A stretch of DNA of 64,000 nucleotides from Reyranella massiliensis 521 (GCF_000312425.1 NZ_HE997181.1:3198729-3262728), one strand, 5' to 3'; positions 1 to 8,893 are shown, counted from the stretch's first letter. A program made the numbers and translations. Notes: generated by a model from the sequence alone, not told the origin.

Positions 1-2130
1 CGCGCCGCTCTGCTGACCGGCCGCAATCACCACCAGGTCGGCTTCGGCAATGTCGCCGAGCTGTCGACCGGCTACCCCGGCTACAATGCCATCATTCCGC
101 GCGAGACGGCGACGATCGCCGCCACCCTGCGTCAGAACGGCTATGCTACCGCCTGGTTCGGCAAGAACCACAACGTTCCGCCTTGGGAGGCGAGCGCTGC
201 CGGGCCCTTCACCAACTGGCCGGGCGGCATGGGATTCGACTATTTCTACGGCTTCGTCGGCGGCGACACCAGCCAGTGGCAGCCCGGCAACCTCTTCCGC
301 AACACCACGCCGATCCATCCCTACAATGGCACTCCGGGATGGAACCTGACCACGGCGATGGCGGACGACGCCATCGGCTACATCCGCCAGAACGTCGAGA
401 TCGCGCCCAACCGGCCGTGGTTCATCCACTATGCGCCGGGCGGCACGCATGCGCCGCACCATCCCACCAAGGAGTGGGTCGACCGCATTGAGCAGATGCA
501 TCTTTTCGACGAGGGCTGGGAGAAGTTGCGCGAGCGCATCTTCGAGAACCAGAAGCGACTGGGCGTCATTCCCGCCAACGCCGCGCTGCCGGCCTGGCCG
601 AGTGAAATGCTCAAGCGCTGGACCGACCTCGGCGACATCGAGAAGAAGCTGTTCATTCGCCAGGCCAACGTCTACGCCGCCTACCTCGCCTATACCGACC
701 ACCAGATCGGCCGTGTGATCGCCGAGGTCGAGCGGCTGGGGCAGCTCGACAACACGCTGATCATCTACGTCAGCGGCGACAACGGCAGCAGCGCCGAAGG
801 CTCGGTCAACGGCACGCCCAACGAGGTCATGTACTTCAACGGCGTGTCGCTCGACGCCGAAAAGCAGATGCCGTGGTACGACGTCTGGGGCACCGATCAG
901 ACCTACAACCACATGGCAGTCGGCTGGACCTGGGCGCTCGGCACGCCCTACCGATGGACCAAGCAGATGGCGTCGCATTTCGGCGGCACGCGCAACGGCA
1001 TGGCGATCTCATGGCCGGCGCGGATCAAAGACCGCGGGGGCATCCGCAGCCAGTTTCACCACGTCATCGACGTTACCCCGACTATCCTGGACCTCGTGGG
1101 CATTCCCCAGCCCAACCTGGTGGACGGCATCGCCCAGCGTCCGATGGACGGTGTCTCGATGGCCTACACCCTGCCGGCAGAGAACAAAGGCCTGCCCTCG
1201 ACGCACACGACGCAGTACTTCGAAATTCTCGGCAACCGCGCTCTCTACCACGACGGCTGGATCGCCAGCACGACGCCGCCGGCGCCCCCATGGGCCAGCG
1301 TGACGGCGCCGCGCCCGGCCGACGTGATGAACGGTTACGCCTGGGAGCTCTACAACGTCGCCGCCGATCCGACCCAGACCAGGGACTTGGCAAAAGCCGA
1401 ACCCGCCCGGCTACGCGCGCTGCAGGAGCTGTTCATCATGCAGGGCGAGCAGAACCAGGTGTTCCCGCTCAACAACTCGATTACCGCGATGGTTGCGCCG
1501 CGACCGGGACCGGCCGCCGGCCGCAAGCAATTCGTCTACACCGGTTCGTCGTGCTGCACGCAGTCCAACGCCGCCCCTTCGATCCTGAACCGCTCCTTCC
1601 GCATCACCGCCGATGTTACCGTGCCCGAGGGCGGCGCGAACGGCATGCTGGTGACCCAGGGCGGCCGCTTCGCCGGCTGGGGTCTCTACCTGAAAGACGG
1701 CAAGCCGACCTTCACGATGAACCTGCTCAACCTCGAACGGCCCAAGTGGCAAGCGCACGACGCGCTGAAGACCGGACAGCACACGATCGTGTTCGACTTC
1801 GCCCTCGAGCAGAAAGGAGACATCCCATTCGGTCACGGCGGCGTCGGCATCCTGTCGATCGACGGACACGAGGCGGCTCGGCTTGCGCTGCCGCACACCA
1901 CGCCCTTCACCTTCGCCTGGGACGAGACGTTCGACGTCGGTCTCGACACCGGGACGCCGGTCGACGACAAAGATTACCAGGTACCGTTCGCCTTCTCGGG
2001 CAAGCTGGAGAAGCTGACGGTGGATCTCGGCGAAGGCCCGGTCACCGAAGCGGCGATGAACGCCTGGATCAAGGCGATCTCGAGCCGCGACGCCGAGCGT
2101 CCTGCACCTGGCGTGGCGCCGCCGAAATAG
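1..2130 (+). CDS. Arylsulfatase, 3' part (5' end outside window)
   Basis: The reading frame is open from base 1 and runs to TAG at 2128-2130. The first residues read RAALLTGRNHH, which in type I sulfatases directly follows the C-x-P-x-R formylglycine motif, so the catalytic Cys lies just outside the window. Downstream are the conserved K-x-x-N-x-P region (FGKNHNVP), HYAPGGTHAPHH near residue 143 and GDNGSS near 260, where metal and sulfate ligands are expected. The last 200 residues or so (VYTGSSCC, then a beta-rich part with a GxGILSIDGH segment) resemble the C-terminal extension of large bacterial arylsulfatases. The enzyme would hydrolyse a sulfate ester; whether it is exported cannot be seen because the N-terminus is missing. 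Substrate unknown. Confidence 0.93.
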   Translation, partial: RAALLTGRNHHQVGFGNVAELSTGYPGYNAIIPRETATIAATLRQNGYATAWFGKNHNVPPWEASAAGPFTNWPGGMGFDYFYGFVGGDTSQWQPGNLFRNTTPIHPYNGTPGWNLTTAMADDAIGYIRQNVEIAPNRPWFIHYAPGGTHAPHHPTKEWVDRIEQMHLFDEGWEKLRERIFENQKRLGVIPANAALPAWPSEMLKRWTDLGDIEKKLFIRQANVYAAYLAYTDHQIGRVIAEVERLGQLDNTLIIYVSGDNGSSAEGSVNGTPNEVMYFNGVSLDAEKQMPWYDVWGTDQTYNHMAVGWTWALGTPYRWTKQMASHFGGTRNGMAISWPARIKDRGGIRSQFHHVIDVTPTILDLVGIPQPNLVDGIAQRPMDGVSMAYTLPAENKGLPSTHTTQYFEILGNRALYHDGWIASTTPPAPPWASVTAPRPADVMNGYAWELYNVAADPTQTRDLAKAEPARLRALQELFIMQGEQNQVFPLNNSITAMVAPRPGPAAGRKQFVYTGSSCCTQSNAAPSILNRSFRITADVTVPEGGANGMLVTQGGRFAGWGLYLKDGKPTFTMNLLNLERPKWQAHDALKTGQHTIVFDFALEQKGDIPFGHGGVGILSIDGHEAARLALPHTTPFTFAWDETFDVGLDTGTPVDDKDYQVPFAFSGKLEKLTVDLGEGPVTEAAMNAWIKAISSRDAERPAPGVAPPK

Positions 2131-2346
2131 CAAACGATTCGAGCGTAGCCCCTGGCCCCCAGCGGTGGGCCCGCCTTCCAACAAGCCGCTTGGCGCCGCC
2201 AACATCCGATCCTGGGCGTCGAGCGCTAGCGGGGCCTGCCCGACCTCGGAGCGCATCACGGCGCCTTCCCAGATGGCCTTGGCCCAGTCGTCGAAGGCCG
2301 CTTTCCGCCCGGCAACGAGCAGCCTTTCGCGAACGTCGTTCCTCAC
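2131..2346. other. Intergenic stretch without a recognisable gene
   Basis: This 216-base gap lies between the tail of the sulfatase gene and the tail of the tetR-type gene, which converge here. No convincing coding frame, hairpin with a T run or repeat was seen. Confidence 0.5.
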
Positions 2347-2880
2347 TCATTTCAGGGCTTCCACGAGAGCGCGGGCGATCTTCGCCGGCGACTTGCCGCC
2401 CGGCCGATACCAGGTCGGTGTCCAGTTGAGGGCGCCTAAGAGCTGCAGGCGCCATAAGGTCCGATCCATGCCCGGCCCCAGAGGCAGGGCCGTCACGAGG
2501 TCAATGAAACGCCGTTCATAGGAATCGCGCATCGCGATCAGGCGTCGGCGCAGACGTGCATCGAGGCGGCGGAGATCGGCCGTCATGACCGCCGCATGGG
2601 CCGTGTCAGACAGTAACGACTGCAGGTGCGCCACACAGGCCGCCTCCAGCCGCCGCCAGGGGCTATCGGCCGCCGCCACGGCGGCATCGACGGCTGCCGA
2701 AATCTCGGCCACGCCCTCCTCGTAGACCGCAGCGATCAGATCGTTCTTCGACGGGAAGTGATAGTACATCGATCCCGCCAGCATCCCGGCCTCGCCGGCA
2801 ATGTCGCGCATCGACGTCGCGTCGAAGCCGCCGCGCGCAAAAAGACGGGCCGACACCGCCATCAGGGTTTCACGGGACAT
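2347..2880 (-). CDS. TetR/AcrR family transcriptional regulator
   Basis: The protein has 177 residues. Its N-terminus (MSRETLMAVSARLFARGG, then TSMRDIAGEAGM and SMYYHFPSKNDLI) is the classic TetR helix-turn-helix, about residues 1-50; the rest is the variable ligand-binding domain. I chose ATG at 2880, preceded by an AGGA ribosome site, rather than a TTG at 2895, which lies inside the operator. It is divergent from the P450 gene, with a perfect inverted repeat between the two starts, so it probably represses itself and the P450 operon until a ligand binds. The ligand cannot be predicted. Confidence 0.9.
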   Translation of the reverse strand: MSRETLMAVSARLFARGGFDATSMRDIAGEAGMLAGSMYYHFPSKNDLIAAVYEEGVAEISAAVDAAVAAADSPWRRLEAACVAHLQSLLSDTAHAAVMTADLRRLDARLRRRLIAMRDSYERRFIDLVTALPLGPGMDRTLWRLQLLGALNWTPTWYRPGGKSPAKIARALVEALK

Positions 2881-2892
2881 GGTACATCCTAT

Positions 2893-2910
2893 CAAACAAA
2901 CACTTGTTTG
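2893..2910. promoter_or_regulatory. Palindromic TetR-type operator
   Basis: CAAACAA-ACAC-TTGTTTG is a perfect inverted repeat with 7-base arms and a 4-base spacer. It is centred in the 58-base gap between the divergent tetR and P450 genes, 13 bases from the tetR start and 29 from the P450 start. Position and symmetry suit a TetR dimer covering both promoters. Binding is inferred. Confidence 0.7.
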
Positions 2911-2938
2911 GTAAACGGGCCGGCGCTAGCCTCGCGGC

Positions 2939-4162
2939 ATGGCCTACGTCTTCGACCTCGGTAATCCCGCGACCAACGCCAATCCCTTCCCCGAATTCGC
3001 GCGGCTGCGCGCCGAGGACCCGGTGCACTGGTCGCCGGCCATGAAGGCCTGGATCGTCACGCGCTATGCCGATGTGAAGCAGGTGGCCCTGAACAACCGC
3101 CAGATTTCCGCCGACCGGCTGACGCCCTTCTTCAAGACCAACGCCGAGTATCAACGCGGCTCGATCGAGAGCCTGGTGCGATATCTGAACCACTGGATGG
3201 TGTTTCGCGACCCGCCCGATCACACGCGGCTGCGACGCCTGTTCACCAAGGCCTTCACGCCAACCGCGGTCGCCAATCTTCGGCCCAACATCGAGGGCAT
3301 CGTCGCGCATCTGATTGACGGCATGCAGGCCAAGGCCGCCCGCGGCGAGGCGGTCGACTACATCGCCGACTTCGCCTATCCGCTGCCTGCGTCAGTGATC
3401 ATGGACCTGCTGGGCGTGCCGCGCGCCGACCTGGAACGCGTGAAGGTCTGGTCCGACGATATTGCGCTGTTCATCGGCACCGCCCAGGTCGCCGGCAACA
3501 AGTACCTGCGCGCCGAAGCCGGCGCCAAGGCCATGTCCGACTACTTTCGCAGTCTGGTCGAAGATCGCACGGCGCGGCCCGCCGAGGACATGATCAGCCA
3601 TCTCGTGCTGGCACGCGACGACCGCGACGCGCTCTCCACCGACGAGATCATCGGCACCTGCATTCTGCTGCTTTTTGCCGGCCATGAGACCACGACGAAT
3701 CTCATCGGCAACGGCTTCCTCTATTCGATGAAGCACCGCGAGCAATGGGAGCGGCTGGTCGCCGATCCTGCGCTGGCCGAGAGCGCGGTCGAGGAGTTCC
3801 TGCGCTACGACGGACCGTCGGGTGCCATAGCCCGCGTCGCGGCGGCGGATATCGCAATGCGCGGCAAGACGATCCGCGAGGGTCAACGCGTTTTCGCCTT
3901 CATGAATTCGGCCAATCGCGACCCCGAGGCCTTCGACGATCCCGAGCGCTTCGACATCGGCCGGCCGCAAAACCCGCACATGACCTTCGGCCACGGCATC
4001 CACTTCTGCCTCGGTGCTCCGCTTGCACGCCTGGAAGCGCAGATTGCGGCAATCCGCCTTGCGGAGCGGCTGCCGCGCATCAGACTATGCAGCGGCGAGC
4101 CGGAGTGGCACGATTCGCTGATCCTGCGCGGCGTGAAGGCGCTGCCGGTTCAGCTCTCTTAA
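2939..4162 (+). CDS. Cytochrome P450
   Basis: The protein has 407 residues, usual for a soluble bacterial class I P450. The I-helix oxygen-binding motif AGHETT is at residues 247-252, and the haem-binding loop FGHGIHFCLG at 350-359 carries the Cys357 thiolate ligand. It would hydroxylate or otherwise oxidise a small hydrophobic substrate with electrons from a ferredoxin and reductase; neither partner is encoded nearby. There is almost no Shine-Dalgarno sequence before ATG 2939. It heads a likely operon with the quinone oxidoreductase 9 bases downstream and is probably controlled by the divergent TetR protein. The exact CYP family is not assigned. Confidence 0.95.
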   Translation: MAYVFDLGNPATNANPFPEFARLRAEDPVHWSPAMKAWIVTRYADVKQVALNNRQISADRLTPFFKTNAEYQRGSIESLVRYLNHWMVFRDPPDHTRLRRLFTKAFTPTAVANLRPNIEGIVAHLIDGMQAKAARGEAVDYIADFAYPLPASVIMDLLGVPRADLERVKVWSDDIALFIGTAQVAGNKYLRAEAGAKAMSDYFRSLVEDRTARPAEDMISHLVLARDDRDALSTDEIIGTCILLLFAGHETTTNLIGNGFLYSMKHREQWERLVADPALAESAVEEFLRYDGPSGAIARVAAADIAMRGKTIREGQRVFAFMNSANRDPEAFDDPERFDIGRPQNPHMTFGHGIHFCLGAPLARLEAQIAAIRLAERLPRIRLCSGEPEWHDSLILRGVKALPVQLS

Positions 4163-4171
4163 AGGAGAATT

Positions 4172-5182
4172 ATGCGGGCGATGATTTGCCGCCAATGGGG
4201 CGGCCCCGAAGATTTGCGTCTGGAAGAGGTCAAGTCGCAGCCGCTCAAGGCGGGCCAGGTCCGGATCAAGATCCAAGCGGCGGGTGTGAGCTTCGCCACG
4301 ACCCTGATCATCGCCGGCAAATATCAGCGCCGGCCGCCGTTCCCCTTTGCGCCGGGCACCGAGGCCGCAGGCGTCGTGACCGAGGTCGACCCCGCCTGCA
4401 AGCGCTTGAAAGTCGGCGACGAGGTGGTGGCCGTCCTCGACTGGGGTGGATTGGCCGAGGAAGCGGTCGCCCACGAGGTCAATGTCTTTCCCAAGCCGAA
4501 GAATCTGAGCTTCGTCGAGGCGATCCAGCTCGCCATCTCCTACCCGACCTCGGCGGGCGCGCTGACCTGGCCGGAAGCCCTCGACGTGCGCAGCGGCCAC
4601 ACGCTGCTGGTGCATGCCGCGGCCGGCGGCGTCGGCATGGCAGCCGTCGAGATCGGCAAGATCCTGGGAGCGACGGTCATTGCCACGGCCGGCGGTTCGC
4701 GCAAGACCGCGTTCGCCAAGGCGCATGGCGCCGACCACGTGATCGATTACCGCGCCATCGACTTTCGCGAGGAGGTGCTGAAGCTCACCGGCGGCCGCGG
4801 CGTCGACCGCGTGTACGATCCCGTGGGCGGCGATGTCTTCACCCAGTCCCTGCGCTGCATGGCGGTCGGCGGCCGCATCTGCCCGATCGGTTTCGCCAGC
4901 GGCACGATCCCCCAGATCCCGGCCAACATCCTGCTGGTGAAGACCATCGCGGTGATGGGCTTCAACTACGGCTACTATGTGGGCTGGAGCCCGCACGATG
5001 CCCGCTTCGAGGAAGCGGACCGAACCTTCGCGCTGATGGAACGCATTCGCGGTTGGTGCGAGCAGGGCCTCTGTCGCCCGCACGTCGACCGGACGTATCA
5101 GCTCGGCGAGGCCCCCAAGGCAATGCAGGCGCTCTTGGAACGCTCGGTGACGGGCCGCGTGGCCGTCGTCATGGAGGCCTGA
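4172..5182 (+). CDS. NADPH:quinone oxidoreductase family protein (zinc-less MDR)
   Basis: The protein has 336 residues. The N-terminal GroES-like fold starts MRAMICRQWGGPEDL, and the Rossmann nucleotide-binding motif AAAGGVGMAAVEIGK lies near residues 150-165. The NADPH-preferring segment and the closing sequence TGRVAVVME are typical of QOR/zeta-crystallin-type medium-chain reductases. The structural and catalytic zinc cysteines of alcohol dehydrogenases are absent. AAAGGAG precedes ATG 4172 closely. It probably reduces a quinone or alpha,beta-unsaturated carbonyl, perhaps a product of the P450 just upstream, with which it is probably co-transcribed. Confidence 0.92.
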   Translation: MRAMICRQWGGPEDLRLEEVKSQPLKAGQVRIKIQAAGVSFATTLIIAGKYQRRPPFPFAPGTEAAGVVTEVDPACKRLKVGDEVVAVLDWGGLAEEAVAHEVNVFPKPKNLSFVEAIQLAISYPTSAGALTWPEALDVRSGHTLLVHAAAGGVGMAAVEIGKILGATVIATAGGSRKTAFAKAHGADHVIDYRAIDFREEVLKLTGGRGVDRVYDPVGGDVFTQSLRCMAVGGRICPIGFASGTIPQIPANILLVKTIAVMGFNYGYYVGWSPHDARFEEADRTFALMERIRGWCEQGLCRPHVDRTYQLGEAPKAMQALLERSVTGRVAVVMEA

Positions 5183-5207
5183 CACCTGAGCCTGACATCA
5201 GGGCGAC

Positions 5208-5282
5208 GATGAGGTCCGAAAATCGCGAGCGCCCTCATCATCGGCGTGGGAAGGTGACCCTTCAAAGTCATCCCTCCCACGC
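5208..5282 (+). repeat. Two consecutive inverted repeats (tandem hairpins)
   Basis: GATGAGG at 5208-5214 pairs with CCTCATC at 5233-5239 (18-base loop). GCGTGGGA at 5244-5251 pairs with TCCCACGC at 5275-5282 (23-base loop, with further partial pairing inside). The second ends just before the GAGG site and ATG 5295 of the VOC gene. No T run follows, so a classical terminator is unlikely; a leader structure or operator is possible. Confidence 0.5.
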
Positions 5283-5294
5283 GTGAGGATCGCG

Positions 5295-5696
5295 ATGTCA
5301 TTGCTGCTCAATATCGATGTGCCCGACGTGGAGGCGGGCGTACGGTTCTATACGATGGCCTTCGGTCTGAAGGTCGGCCGGCGGTTCGGGGCTGACTTCG
5401 TCGAGCTGCTGGGGTGGCCCACGACGGTCTACCTCCTGACGAAGAAGGCCGGCACCGTCGGCGCCGGCGGCGATCTGCGGCGCTACGAGCGGCACTGGAC
5501 GCCGGTTCATGCCGACATCGTCGTCGACGATGTGGATACGGCCGTCGCGCGGGCGGTGGGGGCCGGCGCGAAGCTCGAAGCGCCGGCCAAGGACGCGCCA
5601 TACGGCAGGATAGCCATGCTTGCCGATCCGTTCGGCCACGGCTTCTGCCTCCTCCAGTTCAGCGAGCGAGGCTACGACGCGCTGCTCACAAGCTGA
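5295..5696 (+). CDS. VOC (glyoxalase/bleomycin-resistance fold) family protein
   Basis: The protein has 133 residues with the vicinal-oxygen-chelate pattern: LLLNIDVPDVEAGVRFYTMAFGL at the start, HADIVVDDVDTAVARAV in the middle, then YGRIAMLADPFGHGFCLLQF. GAGG lies seven bases before ATG 5295, which I prefer to GTG 5283. Members are metal-dependent lyases, dioxygenases or resistance proteins; the substrate cannot be inferred. Its tail overlaps the convergent gene at 5686 by 11 bases. Confidence 0.88.
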   Translation: MSLLLNIDVPDVEAGVRFYTMAFGLKVGRRFGADFVELLGWPTTVYLLTKKAGTVGAGGDLRRYERHWTPVHADIVVDDVDTAVARAVGAGAKLEAPAKDAPYGRIAMLADPFGHGFCLLQFSERGYDALLTS

Positions 5697-6471
5697 GCAG
5701 GTTTCCGTAGTCGGCGATCTTGGTATGAACGCCGGCCGATCTCAGGCACCGCCAGAGACTTGCCTGGTTGGCTGAAATCACCGGCCGGCCCAGATCCTGT
5801 TCAAGCGCCGCCAGGATCGCGACGCAGCGGAAGCCCGTGCCGGCGATCAGGATGCCGTCTGCATTCGACGGACAACCGGCCCTGATCTGCGCATAGAGTG
5901 GCTCGACTTCCTGCTCGAAGCCCATGCCGTGGCCGTAAAGCTCCGACGGCGGCAGGTCTCGCCACTTCCGCCCCGGGTCGTAGCGAAGATGCCCGGCCGG
6001 CTCGAACCCATGATCGGCGTAGTAGCGAACGCCCGTGGCCACCAGTTCGTCGTTGAACCAGGGCGGCAGAACCAGGAACGGCCGCTTCACGCTCGAAGCC
6101 TTGAGGGCGGCCTGCGTGTCCAGACCGTTCGTCGTGACGAACACGCCGTTCCCCAGGATGCCGGAGAGACTGGCGACGGTGGCCTCGTCCCAGCCTTTGC
6201 CACCGAGGATGCTGCTCGAACTGTGACCGACCGTAACCGCCGAAAGCCGCATGGCCGCAAACTGCCGGCTGCCGCGGATCAGGTCTTCCTCGAGGTCGAC
6301 CGCTTTACGATCCTCACGCCAGCGTGCCCAAGGCGCGCGCGCCGTCACGCGAGCCGCGTGCACCGAGACGCCGGGTGGGACCATCGCCCACCATTCGGCT
6401 TCGGGAATGGCCTCGTTGCCGACGATGAACACGCCGATGCGGGCTCGCCAGCCCCAATTGTCATTAGCCAC
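5686..6471 (-). CDS. Asp/Glu racemase-fold protein (maleate isomerase / arylmalonate decarboxylase family) without the usual cysteines
   Basis: The protein has 261 residues with the family's overall pattern, ending in ILIAGTGFRCVAIL, the segment LGRPVISANQASLWRCLR and a final Gly-rich tail. In maleate cis-trans isomerases and related racemases two catalytic Cys sit in CTSGS-like and SCTxxR-like motifs. Here the first reads GHSSSS (His83) and the second GTGFR (Gly211), so both are missing; Cys216 after the Arg is the nearest cysteine. It may be a non-racemising decarboxylase or lyase, or may use other residues. It is last in a minus-strand series with the hydratase, luciferase-like and hydrolase genes. 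Confidence 0.8.
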   Translation of the reverse strand: MANDNWGWRARIGVFIVGNEAIPEAEWWAMVPPGVSVHAARVTARAPWARWREDRKAVDLEEDLIRGSRQFAAMRLSAVTVGHSSSSILGGKGWDEATVASLSGILGNGVFVTTNGLDTQAALKASSVKRPFLVLPPWFNDELVATGVRYYADHGFEPAGHLRYDPGRKWRDLPPSELYGHGMGFEQEVEPLYAQIRAGCPSNADGILIAGTGFRCVAILAALEQDLGRPVISANQASLWRCLRSAGVHTKIADYGNLLSL

Positions 6472-6501
6472 GGAACGAGTGCCTTCAAGAAGGTGTGACG
6501 A

Positions 6502-6864
6502 CTACTTCTTGGTCAGCGGACCTTCGAACTTGCAGTAGCCGTCAAGCTTGATCTTGGAGTCGCCGTCCTTGATCTGGCCGATGACATCCATCATGCCGCC
6601 GCCGCCGACCATCGCCGCGGTCTTGATGGCGCCGTTCTTGCCGAGCGTCGTCTCGAACGACCGTTCCGGCCGGTTTTCCTGCTGGAACTTGCCTTTGACG
6701 CTGTCGCCGTCGACGGTGACATTGATCGTCATCTTGTAGGTCGGACACTTCGAGCTGCCGGGCACATTCACGCCCATGCCGGTCCATGTGTATACGGCCG
6801 GCTCGGCCTGGGCGGCGCCGGCCACCAGAAGAAGCGCTACGGTTCCTGCAATTACCCTGAGCAT
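6502..6864 (-). CDS. Small secreted protein of unknown function
   Basis: About 120 residues. A hydrophobic signal peptide (RVIAGTVALLLVAGAAQA) ends in an AQA cleavage site before EPAVYTW. The mature part has two cysteines (CPTYKMTINVTV and DGYCKFEGP) that could form a disulfide, and a Gly/Met-rich GGGGMMDV turn; a small periplasmic beta-rich domain is likely. ATG 6864 is preferred because GGAG lies six bases upstream; ATG 6870 directly abuts it. It lies between the hydrolase (gap 12 bases) and racemase-fold genes on the same strand. I do not recognise the family. Confidence 0.8.
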   Translation of the reverse strand: MLRVIAGTVALLLVAGAAQAEPAVYTWTGMGVNVPGSSKCPTYKMTINVTVDGDSVKGKFQQENRPERSFETTLGKNGAIKTAAMVGGGGMMDVIGQIKDGDSKIKLDGYCKFEGPLTKK

Positions 6865-6876
6865 CGTCATCTCCGG

Positions 6877-7659
6877 CTAGAAAAAGTCCCTGATGGCCTT
6901 GAGCACGGCCGCGGGTCGCTCTTGTCCGACGGCGTGGCCTGCCTTGGCAATCCTAACCAATCTCGATTTGGAAATCGCCCTTTTGAAGGCATCACCATAG
7001 ACCGGCGGGATCAGGACGTCCTCCCTCCCCCAGACGATCAGGGTCTTGGCGGTAATGCGGTAGAGCCTCTGGGCAAGACCACGGTCAGGGATCGGGAACA
7101 GGATCTTGCCCGCCATGCCGAGCCGCCGGGCATTCATGACCAGGAATTCCTTGAGGAATTCCGGATCCTCCATGTTGACGCCCGACGTCAGCAGTTTCTG
7201 GCCAGCTTCCCTGTCATGAAACAGCAATCCCGGCAGCTCGTAGGGCAGCTTGGAGAAGATGTCGGCGATCGGGTGATCGTCGAGCCAGAGACCGGCCGGC
7301 GCCAGCAGGCAGAGCTTGGTGATCTCCGTATGAGCAATCGCCGCCATCTCCGCGGCGATCATGCCGCCCATCGAATGGCCGACCACGATCGGCTTCTTGA
7401 GCTTGAGCGCCTCCAGCACATCGAGTGCATGCAGGGTGACGTCGAGCATGTCGCGCACCCCGTCCTCGCCCGTCGACTGGCCGTAGCCCGGCAGCAACGG
7501 CGCCACGACGCGATACTTGCTCGCGAGAGCGGCAAGCAGCGGATCGTTCGGCATATGACCGCCCGCGCCGTGGAGATAGAGCAGATCCTTGCCTTTACCG
7601 GCTTCGACGATCTGGATACGCGCGGCCGAAGGTTTGAGCGTGAGAAAACGCGACTTCAT
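6877..7659 (-). CDS. Alpha/beta-fold hydrolase
   Basis: The protein has 260 residues from ATG 7659. It shows LLYLHGAGGH (oxyanion region), the nucleophile elbow VVGHSMGG, the acid-bearing segment VWGREDVLIPP and the C-terminal KAGHAVGQERP with the catalytic His. The fold matches esterases and C-C hydrolases of aromatic meta-cleavage pathways. Its ATG overlaps the stop of the upstream luciferase-like gene (ATGA), indicating translational coupling; an upstream in-frame start would lie inside that gene. It probably cleaves the product of the flavin enzyme. Confidence 0.92.
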   Translation of the reverse strand: MKSRFLTLKPSAARIQIVEAGKGKDLLYLHGAGGHMPNDPLLAALASKYRVVAPLLPGYGQSTGEDGVRDMLDVTLHALDVLEALKLKKPIVVGHSMGGMIAAEMAAIAHTEITKLCLLAPAGLWLDDHPIADIFSKLPYELPGLLFHDREAGQKLLTSGVNMEDPEFLKEFLVMNARRLGMAGKILFPIPDRGLAQRLYRITAKTLIVWGREDVLIPPVYGDAFKRAISKSRLVRIAKAGHAVGQERPAAVLKAIRDFF

Positions 7660-8891
7660 TCGGCAGCCACCTTCAGCGAAACGCGCTCGTTCATGGGATG
7701 GACCCAGAAGCGGTCGTCGTGATTGTTCCAGTCCGGCCACAGGTTGCGCAGGTGCGGCATCACCTTCTCGGCGAACAGCTTCGTGGAATGGCGAACCTTG
7801 TCGTCGGGCATGTCGCCGACATGCATCAGGCAGAAGACATTGCCGACACGCAGGCTCTTGATCAGCTCTTCCATCTGCTGGCGTACGGTCTCGGGTGAGC
7901 CTGCGATGATGTAGCGGCCGTCGACCAGGTCCTTCCAGGTCATGTTGGGATAATCGCGAGCTGCAGCCTGCGTGAACTGCGACAGGGCGCCGGTCTGGAT
8001 GGTCTTGATGGTGCGATAGCCCGGCGCATCCGCGAAGCCCGGATAGACGTGCAGGCAGCGATTGTAGAAATAGTTCACGTGCGGACCGTAGAGCCGTTCC
8101 GCCTCGGCGTCGGTATCGGCGACGCAGATCACCTGGGCGAAGCCGGCACGGTAGGGCGATTCGTCGGTTTTCCGCTCCGCCACCCGCTTCCAGTACCCCT
8201 CCATCAACAGCTTGGCGCGGAGATAGCCCGAATAGCTCAGGTAGGAATACGAGTAGGTGTTATCGAGACAGAAGTCATACGTCTCCACCGAGCCGCCGCC
8301 GGGAATGAAGATCGGCGGCGCCGGGCGCTGGATGGGCTTGGGCCAGCAATTGACATAGCGCAGCTTGGTATAGCGGCCGTTGAAGGCAAACGGCTCGTCG
8401 GCCGCCCAGGCCTTGCGAATGAGATCGTGGGCCTCGGCGTATTTCTCGCGGGTCAGCGCAGGAATCGTGCCGTAGGCGTAGTTGGTGTCCATCGACGTGC
8501 CCACCGGGAAGCCGGCCACGAGCCGTCCACCCGACAGCACGTCGAGCATGGCGAACTCCTCCGCCACCCTGAGCGGCGGATTGTAGAGTGCGATCGAATT
8601 GCCGAGCACCACCAGCGCTGCCTTCGACGTGCGGCGCGTCAATGTCGCCGCCATGATGTTGGGGGACGGCATCAGCCCGTAGGCATTGGCGTGATGCTCG
8701 TTCACGCCGATGCCGTCGAAGCCCACGCTCTCGGCGAATTCGAGCTGGTCGAGATACTGGTGATAGATGCCGTGACCGCGCTCGGGCTCGTACATGCGGC
8801 TCGGCAGATCGACCCAGACCGACCGATGCTTCTGCCGGAAATCGTCCGGCATGTGCGGCCAGGGCATCAAGTGGAACCAGGTGAACTTCAT
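7656..8891 (-). CDS. LLM class flavin-dependent oxidoreductase (luciferase-like monooxygenase)
   Basis: The protein has 411 residues, starting MKFTWFHLMPWPHMP, with FDGIGVNEHHANAYGLMPSPN, an active-site pattern of bacterial luciferase-like monooxygenases, and GGRLVAGFPVG in the TIM-barrel core. SPETVRQQMEELI near the C-terminus is also typical. Such enzymes use FMNH2 or F420 with oxygen to oxidise organic substrates; a flavin reductase partner is not seen nearby. It lies two bases after the enoyl-CoA hydratase gene and overlaps the hydrolase gene. Confidence 0.93.
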   Translation of the reverse strand: MKFTWFHLMPWPHMPDDFRQKHRSVWVDLPSRMYEPERGHGIYHQYLDQLEFAESVGFDGIGVNEHHANAYGLMPSPNIMAATLTRRTSKAALVVLGNSIALYNPPLRVAEEFAMLDVLSGGRLVAGFPVGTSMDTNYAYGTIPALTREKYAEAHDLIRKAWAADEPFAFNGRYTKLRYVNCWPKPIQRPAPPIFIPGGGSVETYDFCLDNTYSYSYLSYSGYLRAKLLMEGYWKRVAERKTDESPYRAGFAQVICVADTDAEAERLYGPHVNYFYNRCLHVYPGFADAPGYRTIKTIQTGALSQFTQAAARDYPNMTWKDLVDGRYIIAGSPETVRQQMEELIKSLRVGNVFCLMHVGDMPDDKVRHSTKLFAEKVMPHLRNLWPDWNNHDDRFWVHPMNERVSLKVAAE

Positions 8892-8893
8892 GG

